Source: Hyalangium gracile (lineage in GTDB: Bacteria > Myxococcota > Myxococcia > Myxococcales > Myxococcaceae). From it: a DNA stretch of 64,000 nt. Every line of letters starts with the position of its first letter. Positions within the stretch are counted from its first letter, which is position 1. The stretch covers positions 248,001 through 312,000 of the forward strand of contig NZ_JAHXBG010000006.1 of the NCBI RefSeq assembly GCF_020103725.1. The letters are read 5' to 3'. A model generated the notes under the pieces. The model worked only from the letters and a program-made list of their open reading frames with translations, was not told the DNA's origin and did not search any database. This document shows, in pieces, positions 37,028 through 44,655 of the stretch. The translations under genes and the position numbers were made by a program.

Positions 37028-38551
37028 ATGCGATCCTGGAGCGAACCACTATCGATCTATGGTGAGACGCCGCCCGCGGATGTCTGGGTGCGCCTGAGAG
37101 CCTTGCGCTCGCAGGAGGGGCGCATCGTCGACTTCGAGTGCCTGGACACCTCGCCCGGCCGGGAGCGGCAGGGGGTGCTGGGATTGCTCCCCTGCGTCGG
37201 CCAGAGGCTGCTGGATGAGGCGCCCTGGGTGGCCGAGTGCAGCCTTTTCAATACCTGTGTTCGCGTGGTGGAGCGTCAGGTGCCAGAGATGGAGCGCTTG
37301 GGCCGGACGACGCCAAAGGGCCTTGTCTGGCTTCAGGCACGGCTTGCTCCGGCCCAGGGAGGACTCATCCTCTTCCTGGAAGACTTCACCCAGCGCGCCG
37401 CCGCCGAGGGCTCCCTGCGCCGGGACAGGGATCTGCTCCACGCCGTCATCGAGAGCACCACGGATGCCGTCTTCGTGAAGGATCTCGCCGGGCGCTATGT
37501 GCTGCTCAACACCGCGGCGGCGCGAGCTTTTGGCCGTCCCGCCTCGGAGCTCCTGGGGCGCACGGACGGGGAGCTGATGGGCCCGGAGGCCGCCGCCGCC
37601 ACGGTGGCGCATGATCGGGCCGTGTTCGACTCCGGAGAGACGGCCACCTATGAGGACGCGGATGGAGGGCCCGGCTTCGGTTGCATCTGGCAGTCCATCA
37701 AGGGCGTGCTCCGTCAGCCGGACGGAGCGGCGTATGGCCTGTTTGGCATCAGCCGGGACATCACCGCGCGCCGCCGGCAGGAGGAGGAGCGGGCGCAGGA
37801 GGGGCTCTTCCGCGAGCGCTTCATCGGCGTGCTGGGGCACGATCTGGGCAACCCGCTGGCCGCCATCCGGCTCTCCGCCGCGGCCCTGCTCGCGCGGAAC
37901 TCGCTGACTCCAGATGTGCGGCGCGTGGCGCAGCGCATCGACTCGAGCGCCGAGCGGATGGCCCGGCTGGTGAAGCAGCTGCTGGACTTCACGCGGGCGC
38001 GCATGGCCGGGGGCATTCCCCTGCGCCCCCGGGAGGTCGCCCTGGATGACGTGTGCCGCCGCGTCATCTCCGAGCTGGAGCTGGTCCACCCGGACCGGGG
38101 CATCCGGCTGGAGGTGCTCGGAAACTGTCGCGGCTTCTGGGACGAGGAGCGGATGGCGCAGGTGCTCTCCAACCTGGTGGCCAATGCGCTCCAGCACAGC
38201 CCGAACGGCACGCCGGTGAGCGTGCGCCTGGAGGGGCTGGAGTCGCTGCAGCGCGTCGAGGTGCACAACGCGGGGGCGCCCATCCCGCCCGCCCTGCGCG
38301 CCCGCCTCTTCGAGCCCTTCCACCGCTCCGAGAGCTCGGGGAGCAAGCCCACCCGGAGCGGCGGGCTGGGGCTGGGGCTGTACATCGTCTCGCAGATCAT
38401 CCAGGCCCACGGCGGCAGCGTGGAGGTCTCCTCGACGTGCGAGGAGGGCACCCGCTTCATCGTCCTGCTCCCGCGCTCGGTGCCGGCGCCGAGCGGCACG
38501 GTGGAGGACTCCGCCTCCCAGCTCGAGCCGCCAGGCGAGAGGTGCGCGTAG
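37028..38551 (+). CDS. PAS-domain sensor histidine kinase
   Basis: A 507-residue cytosolic kinase. It has a divergent N-terminal PAS-like region (about 20-120), a standard PAS domain (about 134-250, VIESTTDAVFVKDLAGRYVLLN), HisKA with the phospho-accepting His271 in GVLGHDLGNPLAAIR, and HATPase_c with the N box (QVLSNLVANALQHSPNG) and G boxes (GGLGLGLYIV). No membrane helix and no neighbouring response regulator: an orphan, as is common in myxobacteria. The ATG at 37028 is preferred; the frame stays open far upstream, antisense to mfd, but only as a codon-bias shadow. Confidence 0.88.
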   Translation: MRSWSEPLSIYGETPPADVWVRLRALRSQEGRIVDFECLDTSPGRERQGVLGLLPCVGQRLLDEAPWVAECSLFNTCVRVVERQVPEMERLGRTTPKGLVWLQARLAPAQGGLILFLEDFTQRAAAEGSLRRDRDLLHAVIESTTDAVFVKDLAGRYVLLNTAAARAFGRPASELLGRTDGELMGPEAAAATVAHDRAVFDSGETATYEDADGGPGFGCIWQSIKGVLRQPDGAAYGLFGISRDITARRRQEEERAQEGLFRERFIGVLGHDLGNPLAAIRLSAAALLARNSLTPDVRRVAQRIDSSAERMARLVKQLLDFTRARMAGGIPLRPREVALDDVCRRVISELELVHPDRGIRLEVLGNCRGFWDEERMAQVLSNLVANALQHSPNGTPVSVRLEGLESLQRVEVHNAGAPIPPALRARLFEPFHRSESSGSKPTRSGGLGLGLYIVSQIIQAHGGSVEVSSTCEEGTRFIVLLPRSVPAPSGTVEDSASQLEPPGERCA

Positions 38552-38557
38552 GCTGGC

Positions 38558-39931
38558 TCAGACGCGCGTGTCGCCCAGGTGGATGGGGTGGCCGCTGAGC
38601 AGCATGGTGGTGCGCAGCATGCGCTCGGCGCTCAGCCGCTGCAGCTCCTTGTGGAGCATCGGGTGGTGCGGCAGGAGCTGGTCGAGCACCACCCGCTCCA
38701 GCTTGAGCAGCAGGCACGACGTCTTCGCGCGCACCGAGGCGGTGGCCAGCCTGCTGCGCAGCAGGGAGACCTCGCCGAACACGTCCCCCTCGGCCAGGTC
38801 CGGGTAGGGCGTCTCGTGGCCGTCCACGTGCTGGTGGAAGACGGCGCAGCGGCCGCGCAGCAGCAGGTAGAGGGCGTGGCCGGTCTCCCCGCGCGCGACG
38901 AGCTCCTCGCCCGGCTTGACGGAGACGGGCGTGAACGCGGCCGCCACCGTCTTGCGCAGGGACTCGGGCCAGCCGGCGAAGAGCGGGTTGCTGCGCAGCA
39001 CGTTGGCCAGCAGCCGCTCCTCGTACAGCCGCTGGAGCACCTCCGCCAGCTGCGGGTAGCGCTCGGAGATGGCCCGCATGCGCTCGCGGGAGAACTCCAG
39101 CAGCACCGTGTCCTTCGTGGTCACCACGCTGGAGAGCCGGGGCCCCTCGTGCAGCAGCGCCATCTCTCCGAAGAGCTCGCCCTCGCCCAGCGTCGCCACG
39201 GTGACGGGCTGGCCGTCCCGGCTCTTGCGCACCACGCTCACCTCGCCCTCCACGATGATGAACATGGAGCTGCCCGGGGTGCCCTCCCGGACGATGAAGG
39301 TGCCCTGCGCGTGCAGGTGCCGCTCCACGCCCGCGAGCACCTCCAGGAACACCTCGCGCCCGAGCGAGGAGAAGAAGGGGATGGGGGCCATCGGCTCGCC
39401 GCCGGCCGAGCGGGAGGTGGACTCCCGAGCGCTCCGGGCGCGCTTGAGGCCCGGCGGAGTGGTCGTGGGCCGCTCCTGGAGCCCCGGCAGGCCTCGGGGG
39501 TGCTCGCGCCGGGCGTGGAGGCTCGCCAGCAGCGCCTGGGTCCGGGTGTGCCTCGGGTCCAGCTGGAGGATGACCTTGCACACCGCGATGGCGCGCAGCA
39601 GCCACCCCGTCCGGGCCCACGTCTCCGCCACCGCCTCGTACTCGGCGATGGCCTGCGAGGTGAGCCCCAGCCGCTGGAGGATCTCGGCGACCTTCTGCCG
39701 CCACACGGGCTCGGTGGGCGTCGCCCGGGCCACCGCCTGGAACAGCTCCAGCGCCTCCTCCAGCTCTCCCTGGGCGAGCAGCGACGTCGCCTTGTCCTTG
39801 GCGCGCCGCAGCAAGGCGGTGGTGGCGAGCTCCTCCTCGGGGGAGGAGTCCCGGCGAGCGGCTGGCCTGGAGGCGCGCTCGGAGTGGGAGACCTGCGAGG
39901 CAGCGAACGGGTGACGGAGTGGGAGGGACAT
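38558..39931 (-). CDS. TPR protein with two cyclic-nucleotide-binding domains
   Basis: A 457-residue protein with an N-terminal TPR-like region (about 35-125), a Pro/Arg-rich linker, and tandem CNBDs (about 180-295 and 305-430). Each has a phosphate-binding-cassette-like motif (GEGELFGEMALLHEGPRLSSV; EGDVFGEVSLLRSRLATASV). There is no HTH, so it is not a transcription factor. It may regulate a partner on binding cAMP or cGMP. It is divergent from the Crp-family gene, with the shared CRP-like dyad between them, and close to three cyclase genes. Confidence 0.85.
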   Translation of the reverse strand: MSLPLRHPFAASQVSHSERASRPAARRDSSPEEELATTALLRRAKDKATSLLAQGELEEALELFQAVARATPTEPVWRQKVAEILQRLGLTSQAIAEYEAVAETWARTGWLLRAIAVCKVILQLDPRHTRTQALLASLHARREHPRGLPGLQERPTTTPPGLKRARSARESTSRSAGGEPMAPIPFFSSLGREVFLEVLAGVERHLHAQGTFIVREGTPGSSMFIIVEGEVSVVRKSRDGQPVTVATLGEGELFGEMALLHEGPRLSSVVTTKDTVLLEFSRERMRAISERYPQLAEVLQRLYEERLLANVLRSNPLFAGWPESLRKTVAAAFTPVSVKPGEELVARGETGHALYLLLRGRCAVFHQHVDGHETPYPDLAEGDVFGEVSLLRSRLATASVRAKTSCLLLKLERVVLDQLLPHHPMLHKELQRLSAERMLRTTMLLSGHPIHLGDTRV

Positions 39932-39989
39932 GTGCGTCTCCACGGAGCGAGGGTTGATGGCGCTACCGTAGAACCGCCGGCCGAACGCC

Positions 39990-40009
39990 GCTGTGAGGCA
40001 CTTCACAGC
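39990..40009. promoter_or_regulatory. CRP-type operator between two CNBD genes
   Basis: TGTGA (39992-39996), GGCACT, TCACA (40003-40007), plus one GC pair on each flank, is a perfect 20-bp dyad matching the E. coli CRP half-site. It lies 59 bp from the tandem-CNBD start and 144 bp from the Crp-family start, in their divergent intergenic region. Confidence 0.75.
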
Positions 40010-40152
40010 TGAAGCGTGAGCCCGCGCACAGTGCTCCAGGCGCGGTGGAGGCCATCATTTCCTGGCGTCGGGATCGTTCATTCCTCGGGGGGCGACGCTT
40101 ATTCTCCAACCCACGATTGCGCCAGTCGGGGCCGCACGGAGGAAGTGAAGCC

Positions 40153-40833
40153 ATGTCGTACGCACAGCTTCTGTCCAACATCTCCATCTTCGAGAACCTG
40201 CAGTCCGAGGAGCTCGAGCACCTGTCCACCCTGCTGCGCTCCCGGCGCTACGCCAAGGGAGAGGTCATCTTCCATCAGGGGGACGTGGGCACCGCGCTCT
40301 TCATCCTCCGCAAGGGCCAGGTGAACATCCGCCTGAGCTCCGAGGACGGCAAGGAGGTCATCCTGGCGCTGCTGGACCGCGGGGACGTCTTTGGCGAGCT
40401 GGCGCTCCTGGATGACGAGCCCCGCTCGACGGACGCGGTGGCCCGGGAGGAGGTGGACCTGCTGAGCCTCCAGCGGGAGGACTTCCGGAAGTTCCTGGAG
40501 GCGCGCCCCCAGGTGGCCATGCGGCTGCTGTCCGCGCTGAGCCGCCTCGTCCGGCGCGTCACCCAGCTGGTGCATGACACGACGTTCCTGGATGCGCGCA
40601 CGCGCCTGGTGCGGGTGCTGCTCGAGCTGGCCGAGAACCAGGGCCGCCCCGGCGCCGAGGGCGTGGTCATCGCCCAGAAGCTGACCCAGACGGAGCTGGC
40701 CAACCTGTGCGGCCTCACCCGGGAGAGCACCAACAAGTGGCTGCGCTTCTATGTCCGCGAGGGTCTGCTCTCCTACGAGGGAGGGCAGATCACCCTGGTC
40801 AAGCCCGAGCGGCTCGGCCAGGAAGCCGAGTGA
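40153..40833 (+). CDS. Crp/Fnr-family transcription regulator
   Basis: A 226-residue CRP-type regulator. The N-terminal CNBD has the cassette DRGDVFGELALLDDEPRSTDAVA with the FGELALL and R-S/T pattern that binds cyclic nucleotide phosphate. A long dimer helix and the C-terminal winged helix follow; the recognition helix LTRESTNKWLRF keeps Arg-Glu of the CRP SRETVGR helix, fitting a TGTGA half-site. No Cys cluster for Fe-S. The matching TGTGA-N6-TCACA dyad lies upstream at 39990-40009. Adjacent cyclases may provide its ligand. Confidence 0.88.
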   Translation: MSYAQLLSNISIFENLQSEELEHLSTLLRSRRYAKGEVIFHQGDVGTALFILRKGQVNIRLSSEDGKEVILALLDRGDVFGELALLDDEPRSTDAVAREEVDLLSLQREDFRKFLEARPQVAMRLLSALSRLVRRVTQLVHDTTFLDARTRLVRVLLELAENQGRPGAEGVVIAQKLTQTELANLCGLTRESTNKWLRFYVREGLLSYEGGQITLVKPERLGQEAE

Positions 40834-40845
40834 GGCACAGCGCGC

Positions 40846-42438
40846 TCAGCGGGTGGGCCGGGCGCGCCAGTCCACCCGGTAGAGGGTGAGGGGCTCCTTC
40901 TTCCCCTTCACCTGCACGGGAGGCAGCTTCTCCATGGGCCAGGCGCGCTCCCGGGTGCGCTCGAAGGTGGCGTCGGCCAGGCAGATCTCCCCGTCGGCGG
41001 CGGCGCTGCAGACGCGGCTGGCCACGTTGGTGGCGTCCCCGATGGTGGCGTACTGCAGGTAGCGCTCGGAGCCGATGTTGCCCGCGGCCACGCGGCCCGT
41101 GTTGAGCCCCACGTGAATCTGCAGCTCGGGCCTGCCCTTGGCCCGCCAGCGCGCGTTGAGGTCCGCCAGCGCGTGCTGCATCTCCACCGCCGCGCGCAGC
41201 GCCCGGTCCGCGTCGTCCGGCTGGGGGAAGGGCGCGCCCCAGATGGCCATCAGCGCGTCGCCGATGTACTTCTCCAACGTGCCCTCGTGGCGGAAGACGA
41301 TGTCCGCCATCACCGGGAAGTACTCGTTGAGCAGGTCCATCACCTGCATCGGGTGCAGGGTGGAGGACAGCGAGGTGAAGCCGCTGATGTCCGAGAAGAG
41401 CACCGTCACCTCCGTCTCCACGCGCTCCAGCGGCGCGCCGCGGGTGCTCTCCAGCTTCTTGATGACGGGGGCGGGGAAGAAGCGCAGGTAGGTGTTGCGC
41501 AGCACCGCCTCGTCCGCGAGGCGCTGGGAGAGCATGGAGATCTCCAGCGCGATGGCGGCCTGGTTGGCGAAGGCGGTGAGGAACTCCAGGTCCTCCTGGG
41601 TGAAGCGATTGGCCTGGGAGAGGTTGTCCACGTACAGCACGCCCAGCACCTCGTTGCGCGGCTTGAGCGGCACGCACATGGAGGCGTGGATGGACTGCAT
41701 CATCACCGAGGAGGCCCCCTCCAGCCGCGGGTCCTGCAGGGCATCGGCGAACAGGGCGGCCACGCTCTGGCTGCGGACGTAGTCGATGATCTGGTGGCTG
41801 TAGAAGGGGCCGGAGGGCACCTCTCCGGAGGACAGCCGCGCCACCCGGGGCCGGAGCGTGTTGTTGGTGGGGTCCACCAGGAAGATGGCCGCGCGGTCCA
41901 CCTCGAGGATCTGGAAGACGAGCTGGACGATGCGCTCCAGCAGCTCGTCGATGGGGCCCAGCGAGGAGAGCATCTGGCTCACCTTGAGGAGCACCTGCAG
42001 CTTCTCGGCGGCGCGGCCGTCGCTGGAGGGAACCTGTCGCAGCTTCAGCACCGAGCTGCCGGGCGTGTAGTCGGTCAGGAGGAGATCCTCCATCGCGCCC
42101 GGCGAGAAGCGGGTCTGCAGCTCCTGGACGTGGGTGGGCCTGGGCTCGCTGGCGGGGAGCGTCAGCCTGAAGGACACCTCCCCGCAGCGGAAGGAGTCCC
42201 CCGAGCGCAGCTCGTGAGGGGCGTTCACCCGGATGTCGTTGACGAACGTTCCGTTCTTGCTGCCCAGGTCGACGAGAACGACTCGGGTGCCCTCACGGTC
42301 CAGCCGCGCGTGCTTGCGCGAGAGGCTGGCGTGGAGCACGCACACGCTGTTCTCCTCCGTGCGTCCGATGGTCGTCGGCCCCTCGGGCAGCGGGAGCACC
42401 CGCTCCGAGACGAGGCCGGGATTCATGATGAGCCACAT
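40846..42438 (-). CDS. FHA-GAF-class III adenylate/guanylate cyclase (copy 1)
   Basis: A 530-residue cytosolic protein: FHA domain (about 20-90, IGRTEEN, SLSRKHARL, DLGSKNGTFVND), GAF domain (about 150-305), and class III cyclase domain (about 342-525). The two metal-binding Asp are Asp350 (LFSDISGF) and Asp394 (IGDALMAIWG). GLNTGRVAAGNIG and GDATNVASRV follow, with the Asn/Arg pair for transition-state binding. It makes cAMP or cGMP; the FHA part would dock on phosphothreonine, probably from the kinase encoded just upstream (14-bp gap, same operon). Close paralogue of the protein at 44656-46248. Confidence 0.9.
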   Translation of the reverse strand: MWLIMNPGLVSERVLPLPEGPTTIGRTEENSVCVLHASLSRKHARLDREGTRVVLVDLGSKNGTFVNDIRVNAPHELRSGDSFRCGEVSFRLTLPASEPRPTHVQELQTRFSPGAMEDLLLTDYTPGSSVLKLRQVPSSDGRAAEKLQVLLKVSQMLSSLGPIDELLERIVQLVFQILEVDRAAIFLVDPTNNTLRPRVARLSSGEVPSGPFYSHQIIDYVRSQSVAALFADALQDPRLEGASSVMMQSIHASMCVPLKPRNEVLGVLYVDNLSQANRFTQEDLEFLTAFANQAAIALEISMLSQRLADEAVLRNTYLRFFPAPVIKKLESTRGAPLERVETEVTVLFSDISGFTSLSSTLHPMQVMDLLNEYFPVMADIVFRHEGTLEKYIGDALMAIWGAPFPQPDDADRALRAAVEMQHALADLNARWRAKGRPELQIHVGLNTGRVAAGNIGSERYLQYATIGDATNVASRVCSAAADGEICLADATFERTRERAWPMEKLPPVQVKGKKEPLTLYRVDWRARPTR

Positions 42439-42452
42439 GGGTCCTCCGCGGG

Positions 42453-44441
42453 CTACGCGTTCCGGTCAGGCGCCGCGGCCATGAGGGGCACCGGGCTCTC
42501 CTTGGAGGGAGCGACGGATGCCGTGGAGTCCGCGGCGGTGGGCACGGCTTGCTTGCGGCCCGTCACCTCGTGGATCCGGACGGAGAGGCCCGAGCCGGGC
42601 GTCTGGCGCGCTCCGAGCGCCGTGCACTCGAAGCTCGAGTCGAGCCGGGTGCCCAGCTCCTCGCGGATGAGGATCTGATCCTTGCCGGCGATGGAGGCCA
42701 GCCAGGCCGCGGTGTTCACCACGTCTCCGAGCACGGTGTAGTCCAGCCGGCCCAGCGCCCGGGCGCCGATGCTGCCCGAGAGCAGCTCGCCCGAGTCCAG
42801 GCCGATGCACACGCCATGGGCATACGGCGACTGCTCGCCGCCACGGAAGGCCAGGGTCCTCAGCTGCTGGCGCGCCGACAGGCACGCATCGAGCGCCCGG
42901 CCCAGGTGCCCCTGGCCCCGGAACACGGCCATCACGGCGTCTCCGATGAACTTGTCCACCACTCCGCCTCGGGAGGTCAGCTCCGGGACGATGACCTCGA
43001 AGTTGGCGTTCAGCCGCTGGATGGCGGCCTCCGGGTGGTCGTCGCGGATGACGGGGGCGAAGTCCTTCATGTCGATGAAGGCCACCGTCGCCTCCACCCG
43101 CTCTCCGGCCATGCCCAGCGGCGCGCGGACGGCGGACAGGACGCGCTCCACGACGCCGCCGTGCACGAACATGCGCAGCAGGTCGTTCTCCTCGGTGGAG
43201 CGCAGCATGCGGCGCATCTCGCTCACGTGCTTGAGCGTCTTCTCCAGCGTGGTCTTCAGGTCCTGGAAGTTGAGCGGCTTGACCAGGAAGTCGAACGCCC
43301 CGCGGTTCATCGCCATCCGGATGTTGCTCATGTCGCTGTAGGCCGACACGATGATGACCTTGACGAGCGGGTGCACCTCGCCGACGCGGCCCAGGAAGGT
43401 GAGCCCGTCCATCTTCGGCATGTTGAGGTCCGAGAGGACGACGTCGGTCTCCGGGTGCTGGCGCAGCAGCTCCAGCGCCTCCTCGCCGTTGGCGGCGAAG
43501 ATGAAGTCGTAGAGCGAGTCCTGGATCTGCTTGCGGAAGCGCTGCTTCATCACCAGCGCCATGTCCGGCTCGTCGTCCACGACGAGGATCTTCGCGGCCC
43601 GGGTGGGCTTGCCCCCCAGCAGCAGCGAGGAGAAGGCGGCGGCCATCTCCCGGGCGGAGGAGAAGCGCTGGGAGGGGTCCGCCATCAGCGCGCGGGCGAA
43701 GAACGCGTCCGCCTCCGCGCCCAGCTCGGGCACGATGCTGGAGGGAGGCGTGGCGGTGAGGGAGGCGCCGGCGCGCAGCGCATCGAGCGCGTCCGCGGAG
43801 AAGGGGAACTGGCCGGTGAGCAGCCGGTAGAGCACGACGGCCAGGGACCAGAGGTCGCTGCTGGGGCCCAGGGCGCGCTGGCCCTGCATCTGCTCGGGGC
43901 TCATGTAGCGGGGAGTGCCCGCCAGCTCCTTGTTCTCCGAGCCGCTGTCGGAGCCCACGTTCAGCAGGGCCAGGCCGAAGTCGAGCACCTTCACCAGCTC
44001 CTCGCCGTCGATGCGGGCCAGGAAGAGGTTGGCCGGCTTGAGGTCCCGGTGGATCACTCCGGCGGCGTGCGCCGCGGTCAGCGCGCGCGTCACCTGGTGG
44101 AGCAGCGGTGCCACCGTGGCCGGAGTGAAGCGCTGGCGCCGCTCGAGGAGCGCCTCCAGGTCCTCGCCCTCGAGCAGCTCCATCACGATGTAGGGCATCT
44201 CGCCGTCGATGCCGTAGTCGTGGATCTGCACCACGTGAGGGTTGTGGACCCGGGCCACCGCCTTGGCCTCTTGCGCGAACAGCTGCCGCGCCCCCGGCGA
44301 AGACAGCCGGTGGGACGCCAGCAGCTTGAGCGCCACGTGACGCTGGAGCTGCTCATCGAGCGCTCGCCAGATGGTGCCCATGCCACCACCCGCGATCCTC
44401 CGCTCCAGGATGTACCTGCCGCCGATGGGGCGTTCGGACAT
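42453..44441 (-). CDS. Ser/Thr protein kinase - receiver - class III cyclase fusion
   Basis: A 662-residue three-domain protein. Kinase (about 9-275): Gly-rich IAGGGMGTIW, Lys39 in VALKLL, HRDLKPAN (Asp133), DFG (Asp154), then SPEQMQG. Receiver (about 283-400): DDEPDM and phospho-Asp338 in LSDLNMPKMDG. Cyclase (about 440-620): AFIDMKDF, FIGDAVMAVF and LGDVVNTAAW, with the metal Asp in place. There is no membrane helix. It links Ser/Thr phosphorylation, two-component input and cyclic-nucleotide output in one chain. The genes on either side encode paired FHA-cyclases that may be its phosphorylation partners. Confidence 0.9.
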   Translation of the reverse strand: MSERPIGGRYILERRIAGGGMGTIWRALDEQLQRHVALKLLASHRLSSPGARQLFAQEAKAVARVHNPHVVQIHDYGIDGEMPYIVMELLEGEDLEALLERRQRFTPATVAPLLHQVTRALTAAHAAGVIHRDLKPANLFLARIDGEELVKVLDFGLALLNVGSDSGSENKELAGTPRYMSPEQMQGQRALGPSSDLWSLAVVLYRLLTGQFPFSADALDALRAGASLTATPPSSIVPELGAEADAFFARALMADPSQRFSSAREMAAAFSSLLLGGKPTRAAKILVVDDEPDMALVMKQRFRKQIQDSLYDFIFAANGEEALELLRQHPETDVVLSDLNMPKMDGLTFLGRVGEVHPLVKVIIVSAYSDMSNIRMAMNRGAFDFLVKPLNFQDLKTTLEKTLKHVSEMRRMLRSTEENDLLRMFVHGGVVERVLSAVRAPLGMAGERVEATVAFIDMKDFAPVIRDDHPEAAIQRLNANFEVIVPELTSRGGVVDKFIGDAVMAVFRGQGHLGRALDACLSARQQLRTLAFRGGEQSPYAHGVCIGLDSGELLSGSIGARALGRLDYTVLGDVVNTAAWLASIAGKDQILIREELGTRLDSSFECTALGARQTPGSGLSVRIHEVTGRKQAVPTAADSTASVAPSKESPVPLMAAAPDRNA

Positions 44442-44536
44442 GCTCCCTACCCGTTAACCGAGGCCATGGCCTTCCCCAGGTGGACCTGGGGCGCCGCTGC
44501 CCGTCATTTTCAATGAGTCTGAAGCCTATCGTGTTT

Positions 44537-44597
44537 GCTGTTGTTTGTAGAACAGCCTGTGGGCGGACCTCCAGGGAAATTACCAGGTCACGGTAAT
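44537..44597. promoter_or_regulatory. Two dyads upstream of the kinase-cyclase gene
   Basis: In the AT-richer 214-bp gap between copy-2 cyclase and the kinase gene lie GCTGTT-N8-AACAGC (44537-44556) and ATTACC-N7-GGTAAT (44579-44597), both with perfect arms. They are about 96 and 138 bp ahead of the kinase start, a position suitable for operators. The second may instead belong to the 3' end of the upstream cyclase transcript. Confidence 0.45.
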
Positions 44598-44655
44598 GAC
44601 TGCCTGGCTCCCGGGGCCCTGTGCTGGGGGTGGATGGGATTGGAGGGGGCCTCCT

